Part shown: in pieces, positions 18,318 to 27,331 of the stretch
How positions within the stretch are numbered: position 1 is the stretch's first letter
Layout: the number at the start of each line of letters is the position of its first letter
Source: Planomicrobium sp. YIM 101495
GTDB taxonomy: Bacteria > Bacillota > Bacilli > Bacillales_A > Planococcaceae
Direction of reading: 5' to 3'
Assembly (NCBI RefSeq): GCF_009707665.1
Contig: NZ_WLZW01000004.1
Span: 1 to 64,000, forward strand
DNA length: 64,000 nucleotides
Notes under the pieces: model-generated
The model's database searches: none
Seen by the model: the letters and a program-made list of their open reading frames with translations, nothing else
Told to the model about the DNA's origin: nothing
Made by a program: the position numbers and the translations under genes

Positions 18318-19082
18318 TCAATTCGGTTTGCGCTTAGGCGTGAACGGATAAATAGGGTCCATCAATTCGAACGCATAGCTCTCGCCGTTCACTTTCCCGA
18401 GTACCTGGTCGCTGTCGTAAAGGGCCAGCAGGAACTGGGCCATTTCTTTGGCAGTATGGAATTTCTGGACATTGTCGCTGTAGCTGAACGAATCCAGCTC
18501 GCGGGCGGTCAGGACAAACTCCGTTTCGGTCATGGCGGGCGCAAGGATTTTCACTTTCATCGGCGCACCTTCATCACGCAATTCCTGTGCAAGCCCTTCC
18601 GTGAAGGCACTCACGAAAAACTTCGTCGCTGCGTAAGACACTCCGTTCGCTGGGATCCGGTAGCCCACATCAGATGAGACGTTGATCAATTGCGTGCCTT
18701 CTTTATCAGAATAATCCTGCACGTACAAAGTCGAGAGAGTAGTGAGTGCTTCGACGTTCACCCGCAGCATCTTTTCGATTTTGCCGACCGGCTGATCCGT
18801 AACCGACGAGCTGTTGCCGAAGCCTGCGTTGTTGACCCACGTTTCGATGTCGTATTCTTTGAGACTTTCATACAGCGCGTGCACTTGTTCACTTTCTGAA
18901 AGGTCGGCCGATTTGATGACGACGTCCATGCCGGCGTCCAGGCTATCGATCTTTTCTTTCAGTTCGTTGAGCCGGTCTTTCCGTCTTGCGACCAAGATCA
19001 CGTTTTTGTCCCGTGACGCAAAAGCAAGTGCAGCTTCGTAGCCGATGCCGGAGCTGGCGCCAGTGATGACGGTGTACTTCAT
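18318..19082 (-). CDS. Short-chain dehydrogenase/reductase
   Basis: A classical SDR of 254 residues. The NAD(P)-binding TGASSGIG lies at about residues 7-14, VNNAGFG near 85, and the catalytic Ser (NVSSD) and Tyr-x-x-x-Lys (SYAATK) around 138-157. Arg-Arg-Lys after beta-2 (VARRKDR) suggests NADP preference. The ATG at 19082 has GGGAGG eight bases upstream; upstream in-frame starts overlap that site. Monocistronic by appearance. Substrate unknown. Confidence 0.88.
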   Translation of the reverse strand: MKYTVITGASSGIGYEAALAFASRDKNVILVARRKDRLNELKEKIDSLDAGMDVVIKSADLSESEQVHALYESLKEYDIETWVNNAGFGNSSSVTDQPVGKIEKMLRVNVEALTTLSTLYVQDYSDKEGTQLINVSSDVGYRIPANGVSYAATKFFVSAFTEGLAQELRDEGAPMKVKILAPAMTETEFVLTARELDSFSYSDNVQKFHTAKEMAQFLLALYDSDQVLGKVNGESYAFELMDPIYPFTPKRKPN

Positions 19083-19414
19083 TCCCATTCCTCCCATGTA
19101 AGTTGATTCGAGCTACCACTATCGTACTGTTTCCACTGATCAGAAGGCAACTGGAGCGAACCTTCCGCGCTGTAAGAATCTTTTTGCTGTTATGCAGAAA
19201 ATCCAGTGGTTCGGTCCTGAATCGGAATCCATGTTACACTTAAGAAAGTGTGTAAAATTTAGACATTTTCTTACAAATGGAAGCGTATTTCAAGTGGAAT
19301 CCGTGTTGTTTAAGGGTATAGTAAAGTATCAAGGGTTTTTGGGAATATGATGGAAACGGCTTTCTGCGGACGAGCGGCAGTCAAAAGGGAAAAACATGAA
19401 GGAAGGGGTGCGAC
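19083..19414. other. Intergenic region between SDR and diguanylate cyclase
   Basis: About 330 bases without a gene, divergent promoters expected. A GTGTAAAAT and ATTTTCTTACA imperfect inverted repeat lies near 19250-19275. No confident promoter hexamers were identified. Confidence 0.4.
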
Positions 19415-20362
19415 ATGGCGTTTACTTTACATGAATTGCAGATGTATAAGAATTTTGATGAACTGGCGAAAGACATGCTGGAATTAGCGACGGAAATTTT
19501 GCCTGATCAAATGCTTTATATCAGTTCTTTCACGGACAAGGAACAGGTGATTATGAAGATGACGAATCCGAATCCGCAGATTCTAGTAGCTGAAGGAATG
19601 AGCATCGACCTCGAGCGGACCATTTGCAAACGTGTGGATTTTGAGCGGAATTATCCGTTGGTTTATGAAGATGTAGAAGATGCGATGACACCGGAAGAAA
19701 TACGGAGGATCCTTGGACAAGTCAATATCAAGTCTTATTTAGGGCTTCCGATTTCACTGGTCAACGGGCAGCGCTTCGGTACCTTATGTGCAGTCCATAA
19801 TGAAAGCAGCACGTTTGACGCGAAGAGCATCGACTTGCTTCAGCGGCTTGTCCGAATGTTTTCATATTACTTGGAGCTGGAGAGTGTCGCTTACCGGGAT
19901 GCACTGACAGCCCTGTACAACCGTCATTACCTTGCGAAGTATTTTGAAAACCATTCCGAAAAAGGCGGCAGTATTTTCTTCCTCGACCTGGATGGTTTTA
20001 AAGAGGTCAATGACGAGCATGGCCATGACGTAGGCGATCTCGTGCTGAAGGAAGTCGCCTTGCGGCTTGAGAAAATCGCTTATTCATTCGATGAAGCGTT
20101 CGTCGTCCGCCTGGGCGGAGATGAGTTCATTTTCTATTTCCCTGAAATTCTCAACCGTGAAGAATTGGGGAGACGCGCGGAACTGGTGCTGGAAGGGTTG
20201 AGCTCCTGGGGAGATGATTACAAACTCTCGACAAGTATCGGAATTGCCTCTTTCCCTGCCCAGAGCGGTCCGGATTTGACGATCTTGCTGAAGAATGCGG
20301 ACGAGGCTTTGTATCAGTCCAAATCAGCGGGGAAAAATACGTATACTTTTTTTGAGAAGTGA
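19415..20362 (+). CDS. Diguanylate cyclase with GAF sensor domain
   Basis: A 315-residue soluble protein that probably makes cyclic di-GMP. The N-terminal GAF domain (about residues 1-150, ending in LGLPISLVNGQRFGTLCAVH) precedes a GGDEF domain (about 160-315) with DALTALYNRHYL, FFLDLDGFKEVND, the intact active site LGGDEF and STSIGIASFP. No RxxD inhibitory site was seen at the usual place before GGDEF (the residues there are AFVV). The start follows GAAGGGGTGCGAC. The GAF ligand is unknown. Confidence 0.92.
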   Translation: MAFTLHELQMYKNFDELAKDMLELATEILPDQMLYISSFTDKEQVIMKMTNPNPQILVAEGMSIDLERTICKRVDFERNYPLVYEDVEDAMTPEEIRRILGQVNIKSYLGLPISLVNGQRFGTLCAVHNESSTFDAKSIDLLQRLVRMFSYYLELESVAYRDALTALYNRHYLAKYFENHSEKGGSIFFLDLDGFKEVNDEHGHDVGDLVLKEVALRLEKIAYSFDEAFVVRLGGDEFIFYFPEILNREELGRRAELVLEGLSSWGDDYKLSTSIGIASFPAQSGPDLTILLKNADEALYQSKSAGKNTYTFFEK

Positions 20363-20483
20363 CATGGGAAAAACTCGGGGTGTTCAGGCACTGGAAGACG
20401 CCCCGTGCTATAATAAAGAACTTAAGAAGGCTTTCCTGTTCCAAGGAGAACCGCCTGCCAATAAACGATAGAGGTGTAATCGA

Positions 20484-20705
20484 ATGAACAAACGATGGAC
20501 AATCGATAAAATCAAAACATTCGTGGAGAACAACTCCGATAGCAAATTGCTGTCGTCGGAGTATCACGGATTTTCACAGAAGCTGCTGTTCAAATGTGCG
20601 TGCGGCAATAATTTCGAGAAGACGTTCACGAAATTCAACAAGAACCACCAGCGTAAATGTGACGTATGCCAGCCGCCGAAAGCTTCGCGCGGCGCGGAGA
20701 AATAA
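20484..20705 (+). CDS. Small zinc-finger-like protein, unknown
   Basis: A 73-residue protein with two cysteine pairs (FKCACG and CDVCQPP) about 25 residues apart, suited to bind one zinc ion. The front half (WTIDKIKTFVENNSD, LLSSEYHGFSQKLLFKC) resembles the small treble-clef repeats found in phage and homing-endonuclease-associated proteins. GAGGTG precedes the ATG. It stands alone, with a terminator directly after. Function unknown; nucleic-acid binding is a guess. Confidence 0.7.
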   Translation: MNKRWTIDKIKTFVENNSDSKLLSSEYHGFSQKLLFKCACGNNFEKTFTKFNKNHQRKCDVCQPPKASRGAEK

Positions 20706-20711
20706 GATGGG

Positions 20712-20745
20712 TGCTGCTTCCTGATCACCGGGAGCGGCATTTTTA
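20712..20745 (+). terminator. Terminator of the zinc-finger-like gene
   Basis: TGCTGCTTCC pairs with GGGAGCGGCA (G-U and one mismatch allowed) and is followed by TTTTTAA. Confidence 0.65.
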
Positions 20746-20824
20746 AATTCCGGAAAAAAACGCTATTCATTCTGTTTCAAGAAAGCTATGATGAGAAAAA
20801 CGACATTGACCAGGAGGGAACAAG

Positions 20825-21979
20825 ATGAGACATCCAGATAAATACGAGTCATTTTGGCAATGGTTTATGGAGCGGGAGCCGGTGTATTACAACGTGCCGG
20901 AAGCAACGTGGGAAGAGGTCAACGCATTATTGGAGCGACTTCAAGCGGTCAATCCGCATTTCCTGTTCGATCTCACATATGAGCTCGTGGACGGCTACCG
21001 GGAGATGTTCATCAGTGCAGACGGCGTTGCGGAAGCATTTGATGATCTGCATGCTCTGCTTCAAGCAACGCCGGAGCTGGAACGCTTCCAAGTCATAGGG
21101 CTACTCGAGCCCATGTCAGAAGGGGCGGAGATAGCGGAAGAGGAAAACGAATATCCGGAGCTGGACCTGTCATTCCTCCCGCCGACGCTGCAGAAGTTGA
21201 AAGCATTCGACGAGTCACTGGAAGCACAAGGAAAATCGCTCGATGACGGCATCGGCGTACGCTGGACGGATGCACGGATGGCGTATCAGGAAACGCCGCT
21301 CGATGTCTTGCCGTTCATGGACGTCGGTGTCGACGGAATCCATGTGGGCTTATTGACGGACTTCGGCCAGGTAACGGATTTGGAAGAGGCGTTTATCGTA
21401 TTGGTCATGCCAGCTGATCCGGAGTCGGGCCGCTTCCTTGCGCGCAACCCGAAGGAATTCGTCGATTTTTTGTGCAGCGACCAATATTTGACGCTCCTCT
21501 GTAATGGATTGGTTATCGATTCAGCGGAGACGTACCAGCAAGTGATCACCGACACGGACCAAGATTTCGCCGAGAATCCTGAGCTTGAGAATACGTGGAA
21601 AGCGGCAGCAGCCGAACTAGGGGAAGCAATGGACGCGGAGCCGATTGCGGATGTCTATGGTTACGTAGCGGAGGTCGTCACCGCGGCGCGGGAATCACAG
21701 ATCGCACTGCCAACGCTCGATGGCATCGGCGTCGTTTCAACGGAGGACGTTGGCGAGCTTCCGGTTTTCCGGCTGGAAGAGGATGTGCCGGTCGATCTGA
21801 AAGAAGTGAAGCAGTTCTTTGCTACTGCCCCTGTAGCGAGCAAGCAGGCGTTCATCCGCAACGCTCAGTATACGCGGGCACTTTTTGAAGAGCCGGAGCT
21901 GAAGGCGTTCATCATGGATGAGCTCGAAGTGATGGGCTGCAGCGCGGAAGCGGAGAGATTGAGAAGCATGGATTGGTGA
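20825..21979 (+). CDS. Acidic protein of unknown function
   Basis: I do not recognise this 384-residue soluble, strongly acidic protein. It has no signal peptide or membrane segment. The middle (GIHVGLLTDFGQVTDLEEAFIVLVMPAD and FVDFLCSDQYLTLL) has the look of a SUKH/SMI1-like alpha-beta fold, but that is only an impression. AGGAGGGAACAAG precedes the ATG. The next gene begins 41 bases downstream and could be co-transcribed. Codon use matches the host core genes, so recent transfer is unlikely. Confidence 0.8.
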   Translation: MRHPDKYESFWQWFMEREPVYYNVPEATWEEVNALLERLQAVNPHFLFDLTYELVDGYREMFISADGVAEAFDDLHALLQATPELERFQVIGLLEPMSEGAEIAEEENEYPELDLSFLPPTLQKLKAFDESLEAQGKSLDDGIGVRWTDARMAYQETPLDVLPFMDVGVDGIHVGLLTDFGQVTDLEEAFIVLVMPADPESGRFLARNPKEFVDFLCSDQYLTLLCNGLVIDSAETYQQVITDTDQDFAENPELENTWKAAAAELGEAMDAEPIADVYGYVAEVVTAARESQIALPTLDGIGVVSTEDVGELPVFRLEEDVPVDLKEVKQFFATAPVASKQAFIRNAQYTRALFEEPELKAFIMDELEVMGCSAEAERLRSMDW

Positions 21980-22020
21980 AAGCGGGTGTCCGCGAAATTT
22001 AGACAACGAGGTGCAGAAGG

Positions 22021-22374
22021 ATGAACGAAGAAGAATCGGAGAATTATACATGGGAACTAGTCGGGATCCATAAAATTACGCAAGAACGAATTTCCTTTCC
22101 TTGTTCTGAGAGCAGCGCAGGAGCGGTCATCAGCCAAATCATAAAAGAACAGGCAGATGGGTTATGGGAAATCCCTGAAGAGATCAAGAAGGAATTGAAG
22201 GGAATAATAGAAAAGGGAAGGATCAGCGTAGGGATGATCAGTGATCTGCTGGACGTGGATCAGAGCTGGACCGAGGGCTTCATCTACGGTGAAAGTGATA
22301 AATCCAGACTGGCCGCTGATGATGTGATTCTGCTGATGGAATTGATCAGAAGGCTGTCGAAGGCTCCATCATGA
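22021..22374 (+). CDS. Hypothetical protein, 117 residues
   Basis: Unknown. The N-terminal third is a probable small beta domain (WELVGIHKITQERISFPC) and the C-terminal half is helical, with ISVGMISDLLDVDQSWTEG reminiscent of a helix-turn-helix. GAGGTGCAGAAGG precedes the ATG. A strong terminator follows, probably ending a transcript that begins at 20825. Confidence 0.75.
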   Translation: MNEEESENYTWELVGIHKITQERISFPCSESSAGAVISQIIKEQADGLWEIPEEIKKELKGIIEKGRISVGMISDLLDVDQSWTEGFIYGESDKSRLAADDVILLMELIRRLSKAPS

Positions 22375-22398
22375 TTTTCAAAAATATCCTTTCAAGAA

Positions 22399-22437
22399 AA
22401 CCGGCCACCCCTCAACAGCGGGATGGCCGGTTGTTTT
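22399..22437. terminator. Bidirectional terminator
   Basis: AACCGGCCACCC pairs with GGGATGGCCGGTT; A-rich on the left and TTGTTTT on the right. It separates the convergent 22021 gene and the AraC regulator. Confidence 0.8.
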
Positions 22438-22446
22438 CATGCACGA

Positions 22447-23328
22447 TCAAATTTCCTCTTCGAAGGCCAAATTGACAGGCTCATCGAGTAGGACGGGCTG
22501 TTCTTCTAAATTGGTGGTCTCGACCCCGCCATCCACTTGCTCGAATGTGAATTGGTCCATCCACACATGCCCTTGTCCGGATAGCAGAATGCCGAATGCG
22601 ATGATGGAGCTGTCGGCGGGAACGTCGAGGACGATAGAGTAGCGGTTCCAGTTTGTAGTTCCGCTGATCGCACGGTTACTCATATTATCGAATTGCAGCA
22701 CGTCTCCGTATGCGTTATCGACGCGCATCCACATGCCGCTGAACGTCTCCACATCTTTTGTTTTGATGAAGGCCGAGAGTCTCAGGCGCTTCCCTCTGTA
22801 ATGATCCGCTTTGAATTGCTGCATCATCGTAGCGAAGCTCTCGCCATCCAACACTGTTTTCGATTTCAGATACCCCGACGCTTTTCCTTGGTGGACCACT
22901 TGATGGTCGATCCCCATTTCATAATTGAATTGATCCGTCCCGCTTAAAAACCAGCCTGTCACTTGCTTTTCCATGGGTGATTCCTCCTTGTTTTTCAATA
23001 TGTCCGCCATCAATTTCCGGTATTGCCCGGGCGGCAAGTGATAATATTTTTTGAAGCTCCGTGTAAAAACTTCCTGAGATTCGAACCGGTAATACAGCGC
23101 GATGTCGAGAATCCGCTCGTTTGTGTAAAGCAAAGCCGCAGAAGCATTGGCCAGACGCCGCATTCGTATATACTCGGTGACGGACATCCCGATAGCCGAA
23201 TCGAAAATCCGATGGAAATGAAATTTGGAAAAGCCCGCCTGTTTTGCGATGCTATCGATTGCGAGCGGTTCATGCAATCTTTCTTCGATATAATTGATGG
23301 TTTGTTTGATGACCTCTTCGTACTGCAT
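22447..23328 (-). CDS. AraC-family regulator with C-terminal jelly-roll-like domain
   Basis: The first 105 residues hold both AraC HTH motifs (IDSIAKQAGFSKFHFHRIF and ILDIALYYRFESQEVFTRSF, then LPPGQYR). A linker leads to a C-terminal domain of about 165 residues (LRLSAFIKTKDVETFSGMWMRVD, WNRYSIVLDVP, GHVWMDQFTFE) that looks like a beta-sandwich carbohydrate- or ligand-binding fold rather than the common GyrI effector domain. ATG 23328 follows GAGGGGGCG; the longer ORF lacks a ribosome site. It may sense a small molecule; target genes unknown. Confidence 0.85.
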   Translation of the reverse strand: MQYEEVIKQTINYIEERLHEPLAIDSIAKQAGFSKFHFHRIFDSAIGMSVTEYIRMRRLANASAALLYTNERILDIALYYRFESQEVFTRSFKKYYHLPPGQYRKLMADILKNKEESPMEKQVTGWFLSGTDQFNYEMGIDHQVVHQGKASGYLKSKTVLDGESFATMMQQFKADHYRGKRLRLSAFIKTKDVETFSGMWMRVDNAYGDVLQFDNMSNRAISGTTNWNRYSIVLDVPADSSIIAFGILLSGQGHVWMDQFTFEQVDGGVETTNLEEQPVLLDEPVNLAFEEEI

Positions 23329-23514
23329 AGGATGCGCCCCCTCTGTAAATAGAATAACAAAAGTAACAGCCCTGTTTTTGACGATTTTTGCTGAACTGAA
23401 AGCAAGGTGAACGAATTTCAAACCTCCTTGTCCAATACACCCAAGCCGCCCTGCCAAACAGAATCCGTCCTACATGGTAAGCTTGGGGTATCAGAAAACA
23501 GGACGTGAAGGAAA

Positions 23515-24525
23515 ATGATCAAACTAAGCATCTTGGATTATTCGCCGGTCGACGAAGGAGCAACTGCTGGAGATGCGCTCAGACAGACAGCAGAACTTGC
23601 ACGGGCGGCGGATGAGCTTGGCTTCAAACGCTTCTGGGTTGCCGAACATCATCAAGTGTTTTCGGTGGCGGGCAGTTCACCGGAAATGCTGATGATGCAT
23701 TTGGCAACGGTGACGAAGAACATCCGCATCGGTTCCGGCGGCGTCATGCTGCCGCATTACAGCGCGTATAAAGTGGCGGAGAACTTCCGATTGCTCGAAG
23801 CATTGCATCCGGGGCGGATCGACCTCGGCATCGGCCGCTCCCGCAGTTATCGGCTTGTCAACAAAGCGCTGAATGAAGCGAAAAGGAATCCGGTCCCATA
23901 TGAGCAGCAAATTGCAGACCTTCAAAAATACTTTACTGACGACATGCGGACAGAGCACCGCTTTCAAGAGCTGCGGGCGACGCCGATTACGGACACAGCA
24001 CCGGAAATGTGGCTGCTCGGAGCGGGAGAAGGAAGCGCCGGAGTGGCAGCGGAAGCGGGGACAGGGTATGTGTATGCCCATTTTGCGAAGCCTGGACTGG
24101 CCGGTGTGAAGTTGTTCCAGGATTATCGCCAACATTTCCAGCCGTCCCGCTTGTTGGGCGAACCGGCAACGATGGTGGCTGTCTTTGCAGTGGTCAGTGA
24201 AACGGAAGAGCAAGCGGAGGAATTGGCGAAGGCATTCGACCTTTGGCTGCTGTTCGTTGAATCGGACTCACCGCCGCCTTATTACCCATCCATCGAAACA
24301 GCGAGACTGCGCGGCTTCAGCGCGGGTGAGCGGGAAAAAGTGGAACGCAACCGGAAGCGAATGCTGATCGGGACACCGCAGCAGGTCAAGCAGCAGATCG
24401 AAGCGGTTGCCGCTCTGTATGAAACGGAAGAAATCCTGGTCATCCCGCATATAGCTGGTGCGGCAAATCGAATGACCGGTATCCAGCTGCTGGCGCAGGC
24501 GTTCGGGCTTGAGAGTCCAATATAA
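23515..24525 (+). CDS. Luciferase-like (LLM) flavin-dependent monooxygenase
   Basis: A 336-residue LLM oxidoreductase. Typical signatures are LSILDYSPVDEG at the N-terminus, FWVAEHHQVFSVAGSSPEML, IRIGSGGVMLPHYS and RIDLGIGRS. It would use reduced FMN; the substrate is not predictable. It is divergent from the AraC regulator with a 186-base gap, so that regulator may control it. The ATG follows GTGAAGGAAA. Confidence 0.9.
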   Translation: MIKLSILDYSPVDEGATAGDALRQTAELARAADELGFKRFWVAEHHQVFSVAGSSPEMLMMHLATVTKNIRIGSGGVMLPHYSAYKVAENFRLLEALHPGRIDLGIGRSRSYRLVNKALNEAKRNPVPYEQQIADLQKYFTDDMRTEHRFQELRATPITDTAPEMWLLGAGEGSAGVAAEAGTGYVYAHFAKPGLAGVKLFQDYRQHFQPSRLLGEPATMVAVFAVVSETEEQAEELAKAFDLWLLFVESDSPPPYYPSIETARLRGFSAGEREKVERNRKRMLIGTPQQVKQQIEAVAALYETEEILVIPHIAGAANRMTGIQLLAQAFGLESPI

Positions 24526-24581
24526 GAGGTGGACAGATTCAGTACATGGCGGCAGTTGGAAGCAGAGGGAAGAAAAGATGT

Positions 24582-24608
24582 TTGACCGTCTGCCTTTTAC
24601 GGTATAAT
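24582..24608 (+). promoter_or_regulatory. Probable sigma-A promoter of the RsbR-like gene
   Basis: TTGACC at 24582-24587 and a consensus TATAAT at 24603-24608. The 15-base spacer is shorter than ideal. Confidence 0.5.
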
Positions 24609-24642
24609 TGAAATAATATGCAAAGAAAAGGTGGACATAGCT

Positions 24643-25464
24643 ATGCCTTCAATCAAAAGATTTTCACAGCAAATAAATGAAAATGCAGCATCGCTGGCAG
24701 GCCAAGTGGTCCAGGAAGTTGTCGAGCAGATGAATTTGTCGATCACAGAAGAAGAGGAAGCGCAGACGCTCGACATGTACAGAGAATTGCTGGTGTTTTT
24801 CTCGGAGTCACTGGCAGGAAGAGAGGATGCAGCGATTCCGGAGGCTCTCATGCGCTGGAGCAAGAAAAATGCTGAGATGCAAGTACAGGCGGAAGGCAAG
24901 ATTTCTGAGATTGTCGTCCGCTATCCGCCGACACGCGAAGTGTTTTCGGATATTTTTACTAAGATTGGCACGGAGCTCGATTTGTCTCTGGAGGATCTGT
25001 CATTCATTCTGTGCCGCATCAACAGGATTCTCGACATCAGCCTGAACGAGACCTTTTTTGCGTTCGAACGGCTGACGGAACAGCGCCAGAAAGAATCGAA
25101 CAAGGAACTGATCCAATTATCAGCCCCGATCGTCCCCGTCAAAGAAGACACGGTCGTGCTGCCGCTGATCGGCTATTTGGACGGCGACCGGATCAAGCAT
25201 ATTATGGAAAACGTCGTGCCACAAATCGCTGAAATGAACACCCACCACGTCATCGTCGATTTCTCGGGAGTGCTGACCATCGACGATTACACGGCTGAAG
25301 CGATGAATCACATCGGTGGGACGCTGAAGCTGATGGGCATACATATTGCCGTGGCAGGATTGCGCCCGGCTCTCGTGCAGCTGGCTGTGAATAGCGGAAT
25401 CGAGCTATCTGAAGTGGAGTCTTACCATTCGGTGAAGCAGGCGTTGAAGAGTATTGGTGAGTGA
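24643..25464 (+). CDS. RsbR-like stressosome protein with STAS domain
   Basis: A 273-residue protein with a helical, globin-like N-terminal region (about residues 1-145) and a C-terminal STAS domain (about 155-273: VVLPLIGYLDGDRIKHIMENVVPQ, HHVIVDFSGVLTIDDYTAEAM, GIHIAVAGLRPALVQL). This is the architecture of RsbR paralogs that build the stressosome controlling sigma-B. ATG 24643 is spaced correctly from AAAGGTGG; GTG 24631 lies too near. No rsbS or rsbT is adjacent, as is usual for scattered RsbR paralogs. The signal is unknown. Confidence 0.88.
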   Translation: MPSIKRFSQQINENAASLAGQVVQEVVEQMNLSITEEEEAQTLDMYRELLVFFSESLAGREDAAIPEALMRWSKKNAEMQVQAEGKISEIVVRYPPTREVFSDIFTKIGTELDLSLEDLSFILCRINRILDISLNETFFAFERLTEQRQKESNKELIQLSAPIVPVKEDTVVLPLIGYLDGDRIKHIMENVVPQIAEMNTHHVIVDFSGVLTIDDYTAEAMNHIGGTLKLMGIHIAVAGLRPALVQLAVNSGIELSEVESYHSVKQALKSIGE

Positions 25465-25734
25465 AAAGGAGAGCTGTTCTGGAAGTCATGAGAGTGATTT
25501 TTTGGGCGTTTTTTTGATTGGGCCTACAAGGGCTTCCCGACGAAGGGCAAGTGAGTCGGCGGAGGAGGTACATAAGTTTATGAACATCAAACGGCGACTG
25601 AGTATCCTGCAACATGACAGATCCTAAACCTGCCAATTATTACGCGCAACGTTCCTCTCTCTTCCTATACAGGATTACGCACAACATGTGTGGGTAAACT
25701 GTAACTAGGTTCAAAATTGGGAAGGAGCTTGATT

Positions 25735-27162
25735 ATGCTTAATCATACAAAACAATATATTAATGGCGAATGGGTTGATTCGACAAGCAAGCAAACGATC
25801 GAAGTGGTGAATCCGGCGACAGAAGAAGTGATCGGTCAGATAAGTGATGGAACTGCAGAAGATGTGGATCGTGCAGTGCACGCAGCGAAGGAGGCGTTCG
25901 CTTCATTCGCTGCTACCGATCGGGAGGAACGGATCAGGCTGCTTGAGGCCATCGCTGATGAATATGAGAACCGGAAAGATGACCTCATCAAGACAATTAC
26001 TTTGGAGCTTGGCTCACCAGTGACCAAATCGGAAGAAGTCCATTATCAAATGGGACTCGGCCATTTCCGCGAAGCGGCTGAACAATTGAAGACGTTCGAA
26101 TTCACGGAACAGCGAGGCAGTTCATTTATCCGCAAAGAGCCGATCGGTGTGGCAGGATTGATCACGCCTTGGAATTTCCCGACCAACCAGATTTCGACGA
26201 AACTGGCGAGTGCGCTCGCTGCAGGAACGACGATTGTGGTGAAACCGACATCCAAGACACCGTTTGCTTCGATTATTTTGGCGGAAATCTTTGATAAAGT
26301 GGGTGTGCCGAAGGGCGTCTTCAATTTAGTGAATGGATCAGGCTCTACAGTGGGGAATGCAATCAGTTCGCACCCGGGTGTTGCAGTCGTTTCCTTTACC
26401 GGATCCGGTAAAGTCGGAAGTGGCCTGATGAAAAATGCAGCGGACGACATCAAGAATATCTCGTTGGAACTTGGGGGTAAATCTCCACTTGTCATTTTAA
26501 AGGATGCAGACGTCAAAGCAGCGGCAAGGAGTGCATTGACGCAGATTGCGACGAACACGGGCCAAGTGTGTTCGGCGGCGACGCGCATGATTGTCCACGA
26601 AGACATGCACGACGAATTCATCGAAGCGATGAAAGAGGCAGTTGGAGAGTTCCCGGTCGGGGATCCGCAGGACAAGAAGACCTTCATGGGGCCCCAAGTT
26701 TCCGAGGAGCAGTGGGAAACCGTGCAATCGTATATTAAAAAAGGCGAACAAGAAGGCGCGAAACTGGTGATCGGCGGTCCTGGCCGTCCAGAAGGGATCG
26801 ATAAAGGCTTCTTTTCTCAAATCACGGTATTCGCCGATGTGCGCAATGACATGACGATCGCCCAAGAAGAGATTTTCGGGCCGGTCATGTCGGTCATCAA
26901 GTATAAAGACATGGACGACGCGATCCGGATTGCGAACGACACGGTGTACGGGCTTGCGGGATACGTATTCGGCAATGATCCGGAAGAGTTGAAGAAAGCG
27001 GCCCTGAATATCCGTGCCGGACAGATTACAATCAATGACAGTGAAACGGATATGTCCGCACCATTCGGCGGATTCAAACAATCCGGTATCGGCCGTGAAT
27101 GGGGCGATTACGGCATCGGGGAATTCCTCGAGCCGAAAGCGATCATGGGATTTCCATCTTAA
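25735..27162 (+). CDS. NAD(P)-dependent aldehyde dehydrogenase
   Basis: A 475-residue aldehyde dehydrogenase. The catalytic cysteine lies in NTGQVCSAATR (about residue 278) and the general-base glutamate in SLELGGKSP (about 244). Cofactor and substrate pocket motifs are visible: PWNFPTNQISTK and FTGSGKVGSGL. The C-terminal PFGGFKQSGIGREWG is standard. The start follows GGGAAGGAGCTTGATT. It resembles the DhaS/AldA-type group in Bacillus; the substrate is not certain. A terminator follows, so it is monocistronic. Confidence 0.93.
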   Translation: MLNHTKQYINGEWVDSTSKQTIEVVNPATEEVIGQISDGTAEDVDRAVHAAKEAFASFAATDREERIRLLEAIADEYENRKDDLIKTITLELGSPVTKSEEVHYQMGLGHFREAAEQLKTFEFTEQRGSSFIRKEPIGVAGLITPWNFPTNQISTKLASALAAGTTIVVKPTSKTPFASIILAEIFDKVGVPKGVFNLVNGSGSTVGNAISSHPGVAVVSFTGSGKVGSGLMKNAADDIKNISLELGGKSPLVILKDADVKAAARSALTQIATNTGQVCSAATRMIVHEDMHDEFIEAMKEAVGEFPVGDPQDKKTFMGPQVSEEQWETVQSYIKKGEQEGAKLVIGGPGRPEGIDKGFFSQITVFADVRNDMTIAQEEIFGPVMSVIKYKDMDDAIRIANDTVYGLAGYVFGNDPEELKKAALNIRAGQITINDSETDMSAPFGGFKQSGIGREWGDYGIGEFLEPKAIMGFPS

Positions 27163-27175
27163 TAAGGAAGTGAAG

Positions 27176-27207
27176 AGTTGCCCTGGAACTTGGGGCAACT
27201 TTTTTTG
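27176..27207 (+). terminator. Terminator of the aldehyde dehydrogenase gene
   Basis: AGTTGCCC pairs with GGGGCAACT and is followed by TTTTTTTG. Confidence 0.85.
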
Positions 27208-27256
27208 TGGGGAAGAGGGAGGAATTTCCAGGAAGATGCGAAGCTCCATAAACTAC

Positions 27257-27317
27257 AAAAAGCTGTGCCCGAACATAACCTGACTTCGTAGTCATGTTCT
27301 TTTGGGACAGCTTTTTT
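27257..27317. terminator. Bidirectional terminator between convergent genes
   Basis: AAAAGCTGTGCCC at 27257 pairs with GGGACAGCTTTTTTT at 27304-27317, with further pairing between AACAT and ATGTT inside. It serves the minus-strand hydrolase and backs up the dehydrogenase terminator. Confidence 0.75.
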
Positions 27318-27331
27318 TCATGTGCCGGCTA

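Noticed and set aside
18047..18337. Overlapping plus-strand ORFs of 64-96 residues after the groEL terminator
   Set aside because: They cross a terminator and an inverted repeat, lack ribosome sites and show no domain pattern.
25580..25627. Fifteen-codon ORF with GGAGGAGG upstream, before the aldehyde dehydrogenase gene
   Set aside because: Spacing is long and no hairpin or coupling to the downstream start could be drawn, so a leader-peptide role is not supported.
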